From NCBI GenBank assembly GCA_031771865.1, contig JASISA010000041.1, positions 372,001 through 436,000 on the forward strand: a DNA stretch of 64,000 bases. The letters run 5' to 3'. Made by a program: the position numbers and the translations under genes. Every line of letters starts with the position of its first letter. Positions within the stretch are counted from its first letter, which is position 1. The notes under the pieces are model-generated. The model made no database searches, was not told the origin of the DNA, and worked only from the letters and a program-made list of their open reading frames with translations. Positions 1 through 9,945 of this stretch are shown here, piece after piece. Origin of the DNA: Nothophaeocryptopus gaeumannii. Taxonomy: Eukaryota; Ascomycota; Dothideomycetes; Mycosphaerellales; Mycosphaerellaceae.

Positions 1-284
1 TCTGGTCTTTTTCGTCTGTCGATTGCGCGTTGTCGGTCTTCTTGGCCGGTGACGTGGTCACCGCGACCTCTCGGCCTGAGGAGTTGTCGATGCCCAGTAG
101 CGAGCTTGATCGATTCTGCGGACTCTCAGTCAGAGCGAGATACGTGATCATACGGGAGATACTGACGTTTGCTCCGGCAAACATATCGATTACGAGGTGA
201 GTGATTCTAGTGATGATTGTTTGCCAATCTTCGAACGAGCACTGAGACTTGTTATATGCCATCAATCTACATGGAGCGAACTGT
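1..284. other. left edge, no gene seen
   Basis: No reading frame here looks like protein, and there is no tRNA-like structure. It may be upstream sequence of a gene lying off the left edge. The motif array begins just to its right. Confidence 0.4.
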
Positions 285-704
285 GAGGCGTGCTCCCCCT
301 CTCTCCTTTCACTGTCGACCACTCTGCCCACGCGCCGACTAACGCTCACATTTGAGGCATGCTCCCAGGCTGAGACCAGAGTGACGATTCATCTTGGTCT
401 ACACGGTGTCACGCTCCAATGAGCCACTGTCAATAGCGAAATCTCGGCGCGTTGGAGGCATGCTCAGTATCACTAATGCTCAGGGCGGATTGATCGTCGG
501 GGCTGACGTGCAAGAAGTCGATTGCCACACAACAGACCTTAGCAACCGGAGGCATGCTTTTCATTTATGTCGCTTTTGATCATCAGTATGCGGTCGGACT
601 CGCAACTTCTCCGGAATCGAAACAAGTCACAGCAGGCTAGAGGCATGCTATGTGCATAGACGGGTCGTCAGTGCACGCGGCGTGTGACAAGCTGAGACAT
701 GCTC
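285..704. repeat. six-copy GAGGCATGCTC motif array
   Basis: An 11-bp motif with the palindromic core GCATGC occurs six times in 420 bp. Copies start at 285 (GAGGCGTGCTC), 354 and 455 (GAGGCATGCTC), 550 (ending CTT), 640 (ending CTA) and 694 (GAGACATGCTC). All are in the same orientation, spaced 54-101 bp, with unrelated sequence between them, so this is not a simple tandem repeat. It lies upstream of a C2H2 zinc-finger gene and could be a cluster of binding sites for a dimeric regulator. The bound factor is unknown to me, and it may serve a gene off the left edge instead. Confidence 0.6.
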
Positions 705-827
705 TACACAAGCCCACCCACACAGCCTCACCAGCACATGTACTTCACAGGTACTCTCACCCTCGCGGTGCCCATTTCTTCTACCACCCAAAAACACCCT
801 ACGGGTGGCCCTTGTGCTACTACGTAG

Positions 828-1563
828 GGTAGCGGATCTCACCTATCACCTTTCGACGTCTTTGCGCGGAGACTTGATCGTCTTCGCGCGCTTCAAATAC
901 TTGGAGACTGTTCGGACCATTGTAACAATTACGATCCCGACTCTGAGTGGAATGCCTACATTCAGCCGATACTCGCTGAATATGAAGGCCTGATCCTTGA
1001 CTTTTTACCATTCGAACCAAACGAACACCCAACCTCAGATGCTCTCGGTGAGAACGCGACACCAGCATCTACGCCCTCAATCAAGGAAGACACGACATCA
1101 CCATCCACCACTCAAGACAGCCCACAGGCCGGGAGCCATCTGAAGTCTAGCCCCTGCCCGACGATTTCGGATCGCTCTCGTGACACACCATCAGGACAAG
1201 GAACGCCTTCGTCGAACGCCGGCTCATCAAGCTCTTCAGCATCATGGATATGCTCGAGATGCCACGTAGAGAAGAGCTTCGAGAGCATGAAGAAGTTGAA
1301 GTATGTCTATCGAAGCCATGACCTGCTCAGAGCTCTGCTGATCTTTTGACAGCATCCACATTCGACAGCAGCACAGCGACAAGAAGTATCGGTGCCCAGT
1401 ACCCGGATGCTCGCACCGCTTCCGTCAGCAGAATCAACTAACAAGGCACGAGAAGACGCACGCGACTTCTGGTCTCCTCTGTTGTCGTTTCCCGATGTGT
1501 GGGAAGACTTTCTCTCGCCAGGACAATCGGTCGAGGCACGAGAAGCAATTTCACCGGTCTTGA
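828..1563 (+). CDS. C2H2 zinc-finger protein (5' end unresolved)
   Basis: Two coding exons are visible: an open frame from 828 to 1300, a 52-nt intron at 1301-1352 (GTATGT...ACAG), and 1353-1563 ending in TGA. The N-terminal part is Ser/Thr/Pro-rich. The C-terminal 75 residues hold three fingers. Finger 1 (CSRC, then HIRQQH) is split by the intron; finger 2 has a CX4C pair ending TRHEKTH; finger 3 has CRFPMC and ends RHEKQFH. The protein stops a few residues after the last finger, so it is probably a DNA-binding factor. There is no in-frame ATG between 828 and the first finger, so at least one short upstream exon is missing from this model. The target is unknown. Confidence 0.7.
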
Positions 1564-1583
1564 GTCCCAACTTGACGAACGAA

Positions 1584-2353
1584 ATGCCAGCGAACACGGA
1601 CCTTCCCTCACATGACCCCATCATGTACCAGCCAACATTTACTATTCCGGGTCGTTGGACCGAGAGCCTCGTGTCTGGTAAAACGCTCACAGAGGGAAAG
1701 GTGCGCAGGAAGTGCGAGAAGACGCGTCAGGTGGCTCCGAAATCACCGTCGCTGTCGATACAAGTCCCTCCTCCAACTCTAGAGCCAGTGCTACCGCAAG
1801 CTCTGGGTAGGATGACGCTCGTAGAAGCCATCGACTACGGGACAACATTCACAGGTAATTCCATAGTTAGGTCACATGAGCTGAGCTAAGTCTTCCGTTA
1901 CTAGGCCTTGCCTATACGCACTCCGACCGTGCAGATCTGTTGAGTATCGAAGCACTCCAAGATTGGACATTGGAGATTCCCCAGGACGAATTCGATGTGC
2001 AGCCCATGAATCTCCCCAGCACCGTATGTGGGGACATACACGAGCAGTTCTATGACTTGATGGAGCTTTTCAAGATTGGCGGCCCTAGTACTCCGGAGCT
2101 GGAACCTGTGCTCGGCGGAAATCCTGATCCAGATCGGAGAACGAATATTGGAGCCTGTCGTACTGATCTACTTCCGTCATCTGCGTGTCCATATCTATGG
2201 TCAAGTTGGATGTCAAGTTCGTTCGAATGGTCACCTATGGTCGAAAAGACTCTCGCGGAGCAGATCTGTGTGGCTGCGGATCTGCTCGCCAATTGCGAAA
2301 TGGCCTTGCAGCGTTGCTCGACAACGAATGCACAGGTCTTCCGGAAAGGCTAA
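1584..2353 (+). pseudogene. chimeric Hsp70-like / PP2A-type phosphatase fragment
   Basis: Residues encoded at 1828-1854 read AIDYGTTFTG. A 50-nt intron (1855-1904) then joins them to LAYTHSDRADLLSIEALQDW. This matches the phosphate-1 loop and following segment of fungal Hsp70-like ATPases. About 15 codons on, the frame reads VCGDIHEQFYDLMELFKIGG, the metal-binding motif of PP2A/PP4/PP6 phosphatases, normally GDIHGQ, with Gly changed to Glu. Neither domain continues: the rest of the Hsp70 ATPase and the phosphatase GDYVDRG and GNHE motifs are absent. The Gly-to-Glu change and the two truncations suggest a non-functional fusion of gene pieces. A short expressed chimera cannot be ruled out. Confidence 0.5.
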
Positions 2354-3575
2354 GCTTTGGCCGTCGTAGCGTCGGTACATCGTTACGGCGGCACAAACAC
2401 CTACTACGCTGCCCCCCGAAAGGAAGGGCCTAAGGCGGAAAGCCCAATCAGTACCAATCGAGAGTCAAGATCACAGCCACAGGATCACCCACCAGTAATC
2501 GGATTGCAAACGACTCTGGTCTTCTCCGGGTTGGCCAAGCAGGCCAACGATCTGCACAGCTCGCCCCTGTGTCGGTCCGCTTACAGGCCTTCGAGCTTGC
2601 ACTCTCTGCTATGCTGTTATTTCACGTCAACAGACAGAGCCGATGCTGTTGCTTGCAAGAGGATGTTACCTGTTAAGCGCCAAACCTACGTGTATTGTCT
2701 TTTCTTGCTGCATTTTGTCATGTTGGGCTTGGATCTCATTATGTTGTACACTTATTCGAGTGGCCGGTCTGAACTACTGCCAGTCTTGTCGATTGCCAGC
2801 AGGAACCTCGCGGCCCTCTACGGCTGAGCTATTACTCTGGACTCCTAGAAGATATTTGGCACGAGGCGCATCAAGGAGTTCGTAGATAGTAAGGCTGGCT
2901 GAGCGATGTGCAGTTTCGGAAGCATGCCGAGGAGTGTTGGAGCTCAGCAAAGAATCAGTCTGGCCAGGCGTGAGGTTTCAGGCTGCTCTTCTTGTTGGAG
3001 ACTCCGCTAGGATTAAGACTGCAGTTGATTTCGGCTGGCCTGGCCATATGGCCAAAGGGTACCCAGCGCAATACACAATATGGCTTCCATTCCCTCGTTG
3101 CTTTTTTCAGACATTGTGTTCTTGTGCAATACATGGCACCTTGAGCTCGACCAAGGTCTTCAGCCGTCGTTTTGAGTGACATCCTTACAATTCTGGTGCT
3201 GCGTCTCCTCAAGAGCCATCGTCGCATTCATCTATCATAGATCTAGATCTCATGAACATGAATGATGTCGCGTGGTTGGTTAGCTGATGGCTCCACAACG
3301 GAAGGTCCGGCTGCAAGCTTGATGATCGTTGGGTCAACTCCGACGTCACTCTATGCGCCTCCAAACCATTGACAAAACAAAGGACCAAAACGTGAAACAA
3401 GTCAACGAAACATCATCAAGGCTTTCAAGTGAGCTCGAGAACCAAATCACTCTCAATCATCGCCATCCTAGCCGGCTCCTGTCTGACTACTTCCGGACCC
3501 CAAGGGAAAACGGCAACCCTCTACAAGGTTTCGTACAGCCATTGTAGCATCGAACCAGTATCAACGACCACAAAA
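2354..3575. other. intergenic, no gene seen
   Basis: Only short, compositionally ordinary open frames occur. The last few hundred bases should hold the promoter and leader of the acetate kinase gene. An open frame continues upstream of its start to 3429, but that extension has no family resemblance. Confidence 0.4.
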
Positions 3576-4838
3576 ATGACGAAGATCATTCTCGCCATCA
3601 ATGCCGGCTCCTCATCTGTCAAGGTCTCTGTGTACTCATACGAATCTGAATCAAAAGACCCCAAGCAACTGGCCGACATCCAAATCTCTGGCCTCACTGC
3701 TCCTCCAGCCAAACTCAAGTACACTCGAGGCGACCATAAGATCAAGGCTCAGGATGCCAAAGATGTCAACTCTCAAGAAAGCGCCTACGAGTTCGTTATC
3801 AAGTATCTCACCGAGGATGAAGGTCTGCCCGAATTGAAGAACCGCGATGATATCGAATTCGCTTGTCATCGTGTCGTCCACGGAGGCGACTACGACCGCC
3901 CCACTCGCATCGACAGAGACACCTACCATCATCTCGAAACGCTCTCCGATCTTGCACCTCTGCACAACGCAGGCGCTCTAACAATCGTCAACGCCGTTCA
4001 TGCCAACAACGAAAAAGTTACCAACGTAGCCTTCTTCGATTCAGCATTCCACTCCAGCATCGGGAAGGCGCAACGGACTTACGCAATCGACCAATCCATC
4101 GCCGAAAACAACAAACTTCGAAAGTATGGCTTCCACGGCCTCTCCTACCAATTCATCACCGGCTCCGTAGCAGAGCATCTGAAGAAACCCAAAGAGCAAC
4201 TGAACATCATTGCCCTTCACCTTGGCTCCGGAGCTTCAGCCTGCGTCATCAAGAACGGCCAAAGTCTCGATACATCCATGGGTCTAACGCCCCTCGCCGG
4301 ACTTCCCGGCGCAACTCGCAGCGGCGATGTCGACCCATCTCTGATATTCCACTTCACTCATGACGCGGGGAAATTGAGTCCTTCCAGTACTAAGGATATG
4401 AGCATTACGCTGGCGGAGGAGATCCTGAATAAGAAGAGTGGATGGAGCGTCTTGACGGGGACGACGGATTTTGGTGTTATTAGTAAGAAAGCCAAAGAAG
4501 GGGATGAGAAATGTAAACTCGCATTTGATATCTTCATCGATCGCATCCTCGGTTTCGTGGGGAGTTACTACGTCAAACTCGGCGGGGAAGTTGATGCTTT
4601 GGTCTTTGCTGGCGGGATTGGAGAAAAGGGAGCGGGATTGAGAAAAGCTGTGACGGAGGGGGTGAAATGTCTTGGTTTCGAGTTGAATGGGAGCAAGAAT
4701 GAGAAGCCGGATGATGGGGTTGTTGTGGATGTTGGGAGCGGTGGGAGTAAGCATCGGGTTTTGGTGTGTCAGACTGATGAGCAGACGGAGATGGCAAGAC
4801 AGTGTGTTAAGCAAGCCGGGGAGTTGAGGAGGAAGTGA
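3576..4838 (+). CDS. acetate kinase
   Basis: Intronless, 420 residues, the usual length for the family. It interconverts acetate plus ATP and acetyl phosphate plus ADP. In fungi the partner is normally the phosphoketolase Xfp, not phosphotransacetylase. The start is chosen because the protein then opens with MTKIILAINAGSSSVKVSVY, the conserved first strand with the NAGSSS phosphate loop. Other family marks are ACHRVVHGG, FFDSAFH, KYGFHGLSY (catalytic His region), LHLGSGAS, DTSMGLTPLAGLPGATRSGD and FAGGIGEKG. The open frame extends 49 codons upstream without homology. No phosphoketolase gene is in the window. Likely cytosolic, as there is no targeting signal. Confidence 0.95.
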   Translation: MTKIILAINAGSSSVKVSVYSYESESKDPKQLADIQISGLTAPPAKLKYTRGDHKIKAQDAKDVNSQESAYEFVIKYLTEDEGLPELKNRDDIEFACHRVVHGGDYDRPTRIDRDTYHHLETLSDLAPLHNAGALTIVNAVHANNEKVTNVAFFDSAFHSSIGKAQRTYAIDQSIAENNKLRKYGFHGLSYQFITGSVAEHLKKPKEQLNIIALHLGSGASACVIKNGQSLDTSMGLTPLAGLPGATRSGDVDPSLIFHFTHDAGKLSPSSTKDMSITLAEEILNKKSGWSVLTGTTDFGVISKKAKEGDEKCKLAFDIFIDRILGFVGSYYVKLGGEVDALVFAGGIGEKGAGLRKAVTEGVKCLGFELNGSKNEKPDDGVVVDVGSGGSKHRVLVCQTDEQTEMARQCVKQAGELRRK

Positions 4839-5717
4839 GAAAGTGTGAAATGAGAGATGAAGAGAGGGGAATGAAGTTGAGTGATAGACACAAGCGACTA
4901 ACGAAGCAATAAGTACACGAGATTTTGATAGAAAGCGATGTTTCTTCTGACTTAGCCCATTGGGAATCCAGCTGAACTGCTTCAAGCTGCCAGATGCTCT
5001 GCCTATCGAACCTGACTGGGCGAGCAAGTCTGAGCTACCGAGCAAGGAGGCAGGCAGGCAAGCGGCACAGCAAGCTTAGCGATCTGATTCATAGGCAGTG
5101 AGTGCAACCTCGAGCTTGAGGCATGCAGTCCCCTAACAGAGCTATTTTTAATAGCCACCTAGCAGCTAAGCGCCCAAAGTCGAAACAGTTCTTTCCAAGC
5201 GCGCAAGCATGGATAAATCTTATTGGATAGCCGTTGAAAACGTCAGTCAACATCGCCTGTAGGTTTTCGTCTCGTCGGAGATCAAACAGCTCACCAAGGT
5301 TCTCTCAAATGATGAAAGAGCTTGGATCTGTCGTTGAGCTTGGTGATATGGTATGGAGGTGGATGTCACGTATCGGGTGGGTAAATGCACGGACAATATG
5401 TATGTACTTCGCCACTACTTTGGGCGCATGCGTTCAGAGCACACGAGGCAGTGGGCTCGCACCCACCCGATGCATTCGTTGTGCACGGTTTATTGAGAGG
5501 TAGACGCATCGCAAGTGAGGCCGCAGCACCGCATATGGCACAGTCGTGGCTGAATATCCAACGCCTCATGCTGCTCGAACTCGTAAGTGCGCTGTCCGTT
5601 GGTGCGAGCAAAGTTGAATGATACATAAGGCTAAGTATGCTCAGTCATGACACTTTTCTTGCTTGAGATCAGTTGTTCACGACCCATTGCTAGAACAAGA
5701 ACATTATTGCTTCCAAC
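4839..5717. other. intergenic, no gene seen
   Basis: No convincing coding frame. One further GAGGCATGC occurs near 5117 but lacks the neighbouring copies seen at 285-704. The short open frames at 5234-5626 show no domain. Confidence 0.4.
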
Positions 5718-6494
5718 ATGTCCTCCGCCTCATCCACTACAACCGCAACAGTCTGGAGTCCAGAACATCTCCTAGAAATCGGCAACCCCGACCGTGATGG
5801 GAACTTCACCTGTGTCGGCTGGGCCATCACAAAAGGACGACGCTGTCGGAATCCAATAGCTGGAGAAAACCAGACACAAGCACGAAAGCTCCTGAATGAC
5901 CTTCCAGCAGTTGCAGGCAGTCGCAAAGAATTGCGTCGCAGGTTGCAAGAGGTTGTCCCACTGGCTTTGTGCAAGAGAGACCACCAAAAGCAGAAAGAGA
6001 GCAAAGTGGAAGAATGGGACCGAATGATCAGAGATACGATTGTGTATCGAAGAGACCGGGAGTACACGCCGCGTTCTTCGACGCCGAGCGTGAGCAATTC
6101 ACGGAGTCCTCGCTTTCGCTCTTCGATAACTACGTCTACGGGAACTTCCTTAGGCCAGAGCACTACACCACCATGCAGCACGATCTCAATGTCAAGCTCT
6201 ACATTGTTGAGCGAGAATCTTCGAGCTTCAAGCACGGCAGAGGCAACTCGCAGCCAGACCTTTGGAAGAAGAGCATATGGAAGTGCGCCATCTCAAGAGG
6301 ACGACGACATCGTGGCATTACGAAGCCAGCTAGAACGAATCATTGAGCAGCTTGGCCGTCTCAATTCCAGGAGACAGGCAATATCAGCACGGGCATCCAG
6401 CATGACGATTGCGACTGGCTCATCAAGATCTTCCATGTCGCGGACGAGAGGCTGGATAGATACACTTCCTCTCGTTCCACCATTGATATCTTGA
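5718..6494 (+). CDS. hypothetical protein with Cys/His module (paralogue of the next gene)
   Basis: 258 residues, single exon. Function unknown. The N-terminal 110 residues carry WSPEHLLEIGNPD, then FTCVGWAITKGRRCRNPI, a helical segment, and LALCKRDHQ. The cysteines and histidine are spaced C-x10-C-x41-C-x3-H. The neighbour at 7002 has the same arrangement with the same x41 gap. The rest is Ser/Thr/Arg-rich and low in complexity, with one predicted helix (IVALRSQLERIIEQLGRLNSR) that could form a coiled coil. The family seems to be a fungal, often multi-copy group with no assigned role. A zinc site is an inference from the spacing. It lacks the C-terminal domain found in its neighbour. Confidence 0.65.
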   Translation: MSSASSTTTATVWSPEHLLEIGNPDRDGNFTCVGWAITKGRRCRNPIAGENQTQARKLLNDLPAVAGSRKELRRRLQEVVPLALCKRDHQKQKESKVEEWDRMIRDTIVYRRDREYTPRSSTPSVSNSRSPRFRSSITTSTGTSLGQSTTPPCSTISMSSSTLLSENLRASSTAEATRSQTFGRRAYGSAPSQEDDDIVALRSQLERIIEQLGRLNSRRQAISARASSMTIATGSSRSSMSRTRGWIDTLPLVPPLIS

Positions 6495-7001
6495 GGCGTA
6501 TGGAGAGAGCTTGTGGGTGGTTTCAGTATGAAATGGTGTGGCGTCAGGTGTTTGCATGACATTCAAGTTGAGTTACGTAGATATGGGAAAGTCGCCTTAG
6601 GAGGTATAGATAGCGCTCTCATTGGATTGATCAAGCTATACGCTCATTCGTAGTCGTTCCAGATCCAAAGTGCACCGTGACGCAGACGTGAGGCTCAAGA
6701 CTTGCAAGATCCAGCCAGCGACTTCTTGATCACGCACACCTCATTCCAGACGCCTCATTCGCGACCCATCCCGTTATCACCAACGATATCGGCCTCGCAC
6801 ATGCACAAGCTTGGACCGCTTGGCGAGTTTAAGCTTCTTCGATAAGCTTGCTGACCCCAAAGAAGCTTCTGTATGGATACCACGAGACCAGCTCTCAGAG
6901 TATGGCAAATAATGTCAAGCGAACCTTTCCAAGGCACTCGAATATGGGGCAAACCGTAACTCCGCAAAGCAGCTCTTTTCGAACCTGACACCTGGAGCTG
7001 C
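6495..7001. other. intergenic between the two paralogues
   Basis: About 500 bp with no supported gene, presumably the 3' region of the upstream paralogue and the promoter of the downstream one. Confidence 0.4.
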
Positions 7002-8363
7002 ATGTCGAATCAAGACGACATCCTAACCGAGACAATGCTGTCTTTCGCGCAATGGAAGCCGCAGTGGAATGCGATAGATGTTCTAGAGATCGTCAATCCG
7101 GAGACTGGCGATGTTACCTGCATGTACGTCGAGGATAGAGAGCGATGCGAGAGGAGAATCGACCATTCCGAGGAGGAACGCGCGCGGATGTTGCTGTTGC
7201 GGGCACCTCAAAAAGCGCGATTGGACTGGGAGGAGCGCTTGGACTTTCTCAGACTCGTCGCGAAGTTCCTTTGCTGTCCTTACCACGCGAGGAAGTACGA
7301 ATCTGTGGCTTTTGCGTGGAATGCATGTCTGATCGTGCGAACAGCCAAGGATCTTGGTGATTACAAGCGATTTATGCAGGGACAAATAGCGGGTGCACCA
7401 GGCTACAGGAGAGCGCTAGACCCGCCTATGCCTGGAGCACCGGGGAGAAGTACGCGCACTAGCTCGTCCATCCGTAATGGCGTGCGAAAGTCGGGGTCAC
7501 CCGACAGCCTGGACGCTATGCAAGACGATCTGCAAGAAGTCGGTCGAGAGCCAGACGAGGACAGCGAGGAAGCTCGCAGAAGGAGTAGAGAAGAATACCC
7601 CAAGCGGCCAGTACAAGGGAGTCAACCGGTCCATATACCGGAGAGAAGTTCAATTGCGCCTACAAATCCGCATTGCGACAGGTGTAGCGACAGGCATGCG
7701 GATTGGCTTGACCCACAGGAGTTCCAGCGTCGCGCTCAAAGATCTGCCTACGAACGAGGGCATGCAGATAACGTCCCAGAAGCCCAGCGCATACCTCTCA
7801 AAGACCTCGACGACGACAGCAAGATTGTAGAAGACCTTAAGCGTCGCAGAGAAGCTCGCCGAAAATTGGAGCACGAGCGCAACACCAAAGAGCAAGCCCA
7901 GAAGATCCAGCATGAGCGGAAGAGACTGCGACAAGACATGGCCCGCTTCACTCTGGGCGAAGCTATTCGAGACCGAGCGGAAGAAGAGCGCACGAAGTGG
8001 CAGAGGAGCTGGAATTTGTACCGCGTACAGTGGAAAGGAGTCTCCCGTTTGGAGGTCGACTGCACAGAAAACAAATTGTGGACGACATTGCCCAAGCCGG
8101 TTGCCGACGACAAATTTGAGAACCACCGATTTGAGCTTGGGTCGACGTTCGAGCGGGATGTCAAGGACTTCTTTCAGAACATGCCTCCTGATGTTGCCGA
8201 TCCCGGACGTCGCAAGGCCCTCATAACAGAGGCGGCGAGGTGGCACGAGGATAAGATCATGCAGCGATTCCCGTGGACCAGGGATTGCGAGCAAATCATG
8301 AACCTCGCGACAAGGGTGATGCAAGTCATCAGCGAAATGATGGCGACGGTGGATTCCAGTTAG
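7002..8363 (+). CDS. hypothetical protein, Cys/His module plus C-terminal RWHxDK domain
   Basis: 453 residues, single exon. The N-terminal module parallels the gene at 5718: WNAIDVLEIVNPE, VTCMYVEDRERCERRID, then LCCPYHARK, with spacing C-x8-C-x41-C-x3-H. The middle (residues about 150-330) is charged, disordered and Arg/Glu-rich, ending in a long likely coiled coil (about 265-330, rich in ERKRLR-type repeats). The C-terminal 110 residues contain ERDVKDFFQNMP, AARWHEDKIMQRFPW and a final amphipathic helix. That resembles a recurrent fungal C-terminal domain with an RWHPDK-like core. Its stop codon lies inside the 3' end of the convergent gene, a 35-bp overlap. Function is unknown; a nucleic-acid or scaffold role is only a guess. 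Confidence 0.75.
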   Translation: MSNQDDILTETMLSFAQWKPQWNAIDVLEIVNPETGDVTCMYVEDRERCERRIDHSEEERARMLLLRAPQKARLDWEERLDFLRLVAKFLCCPYHARKYESVAFAWNACLIVRTAKDLGDYKRFMQGQIAGAPGYRRALDPPMPGAPGRSTRTSSSIRNGVRKSGSPDSLDAMQDDLQEVGREPDEDSEEARRRSREEYPKRPVQGSQPVHIPERSSIAPTNPHCDRCSDRHADWLDPQEFQRRAQRSAYERGHADNVPEAQRIPLKDLDDDSKIVEDLKRRREARRKLEHERNTKEQAQKIQHERKRLRQDMARFTLGEAIRDRAEEERTKWQRSWNLYRVQWKGVSRLEVDCTENKLWTTLPKPVADDKFENHRFELGSTFERDVKDFFQNMPPDVADPGRRKALITEAARWHEDKIMQRFPWTRDCEQIMNLATRVMQVISEMMATVDSS

Positions 8364-9945
8364 CAGTCACGTGGAGCGCTTCCCAAAGCGTGACAGCTCC
8401 GGCTGCACATGAGCTTTCTCTCCAAAGGAAGTACTGAAGGGAAGCCTTGCAAGTCTCCAATGACGTGATGCCGTAGTCACGTAGCACGCCTTGGAGGGTC
8501 TCAACGAAGAATACGCGATGCGAAGTGTTGAAAGCCGCCATGCCGCCAACGAACAAAGTCCAGAGCAGTAGATCCATGATGTCGCTATTCCACATGACCA
8601 GGTTGGAGGTGTCGAACAACTCTCTCAACTGGCCCAAAAGTTTCTCCAGCCAAGGACTTGAAGGCGATATAGGATAGATCGTGGAGTTCGCGTATAAGAT
8701 AGCCGCCAGACGACAGGCTTCGTAAGTAGCATAGTAGGCGCCTTCCTTGTCCCACTCTTGGAGTTGATGCCACGGGAGTAGTGAAAGAAGCTCATGCTGC
8801 GTTCCATTGGCAAACGCCGAAAGCGTAATGTCCTCTGACTTAATAATCTCTCGGGTTGCAAAGGAGTCCAGAAGCTTGTCGACAGTGCTCACGCGCTGTA
8901 AAGTAGCAACCATGGCCAGTGGCAGACCACCTGGGACTCTGCTGACGAAGCCTCGACCCTCAGGATCATGGACCAGTGGCCGCAATGAAGGCTGCAAACT
9001 TTGAAGAAATGCTTCCATGGGCCAGACAGATTCGAAGCGCGGTATGTCGGCGTACGTGCTGGACTCCAGGACGTCGGCCAGACCAAGAGTATCCTGCAGA
9101 CCGGGCAAGGTTCTGAAGTTTTTCAGACCGCCTCTTCGTCTCACGAGCTGGGACAACGCAAAGCCATGCGCTCTCTCACCACCCAGCTTGCCCGCCACGG
9201 TGACCCAGCTGACACTTCGCAAATGAGGCGAGAACAGCACACTGACTGGCTTCTCCTGTGCAATGAACCCAAAATTGATTCTCCACGTGGTGACAATCGC
9301 CAGCATGACCGGCTCCAGGTCAATAGTGTCCAGATCATCCAGGGCCTGATTGACGAGCTGCGTAATCCTGATATTATGCGCTAGACGATGTTGCTGCACC
9401 GAGCGGTGACTGCTAACATCCTGCAAAACTCCCACAGAGAAACTCAAGGTGTGATAGACGAGCGGCGATGAGAAGAACGCCGCGATCCAGGCAGGTTGCA
9501 GTTTCGGATCCAGCCAAGTCTTCATGACCAGCTCGAAACAGAACTGGACCAAGTCTGCAGCTTCATAGCGAGATTCCATGCCAAATGAGTCGATGGCCAC
9601 ACCGCCGAAGAGTGGTGATACCGTGCGAGGGAGTGTTGGTCCAGTGATAGCAGCATCGTTCCGTCTCCGGGCCACGTTGACGCCATATCGCTGTTTCTGA
9701 TAACTCTGAGCTGGGTTATATTGCACGACAGTCGTGCCTTCGGATGAGCCTGGAGTATTCGAGCCCGAGGAGGTGCTGGGCACAGTAGTAGAGCTGCTCG
9801 ACTGCGTCTTCAACTTCTGCCTCGCCCTGTTAACACGCGCAACATGTGCCCTCGATTGGCGACTCCGCTTGTTATTTCCAAGTCCATCCTCGAACAAGAA
9901 CAGCTGCGGTGCAGGTACAGACGGGCCGTGAGCTTGCTTCATCAT
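8329..9945 (-). CDS. fungal transcription-factor-like protein (Fungal_trans_2 type)
   Basis: 538 residues, single exon. The N-terminus has FEDGLGNNKRSRQSRAHVAR followed by a Ser/Thr linker. This is typical of fungal regulator-like proteins that keep the C-terminal fungal-specific domain but lack a Zn2Cys6 cluster. Residues about 125-520 are helical, with FELVMKTWLDPKLQPAWIAA, SFSVGVLQDVSSHR and ALSQLVRRRGGLKN, as in that domain. No cysteine cluster is present, so DNA binding by this protein alone is doubtful. It converges on, and overlaps by 35 bp, the paralogue ending at 8363. A likely nuclear regulator; the target is unknown. Confidence 0.65.
   Translation of the reverse strand: MMKQAHGPSVPAPQLFLFEDGLGNNKRSRQSRAHVARVNRARQKLKTQSSSSTTVPSTSSGSNTPGSSEGTTVVQYNPAQSYQKQRYGVNVARRRNDAAITGPTLPRTVSPLFGGVAIDSFGMESRYEAADLVQFCFELVMKTWLDPKLQPAWIAAFFSSPLVYHTLSFSVGVLQDVSSHRSVQQHRLAHNIRITQLVNQALDDLDTIDLEPVMLAIVTTWRINFGFIAQEKPVSVLFSPHLRSVSWVTVAGKLGGERAHGFALSQLVRRRGGLKNFRTLPGLQDTLGLADVLESSTYADIPRFESVWPMEAFLQSLQPSLRPLVHDPEGRGFVSRVPGGLPLAMVATLQRVSTVDKLLDSFATREIIKSEDITLSAFANGTQHELLSLLPWHQLQEWDKEGAYYATYEACRLAAILYANSTIYPISPSSPWLEKLLGQLRELFDTSNLVMWNSDIMDLLLWTLFVGGMAAFNTSHRVFFVETLQGVLRDYGITSLETCKASLQYFLWRESSCAAGAVTLWEALHVTANWNPPSPSFR

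Noticed and set aside
4284..5045. 253-codon minus-strand open frame
   Set aside because: Antisense to the 3' half of acetate kinase; Ser/Pro/His-rich shadow.
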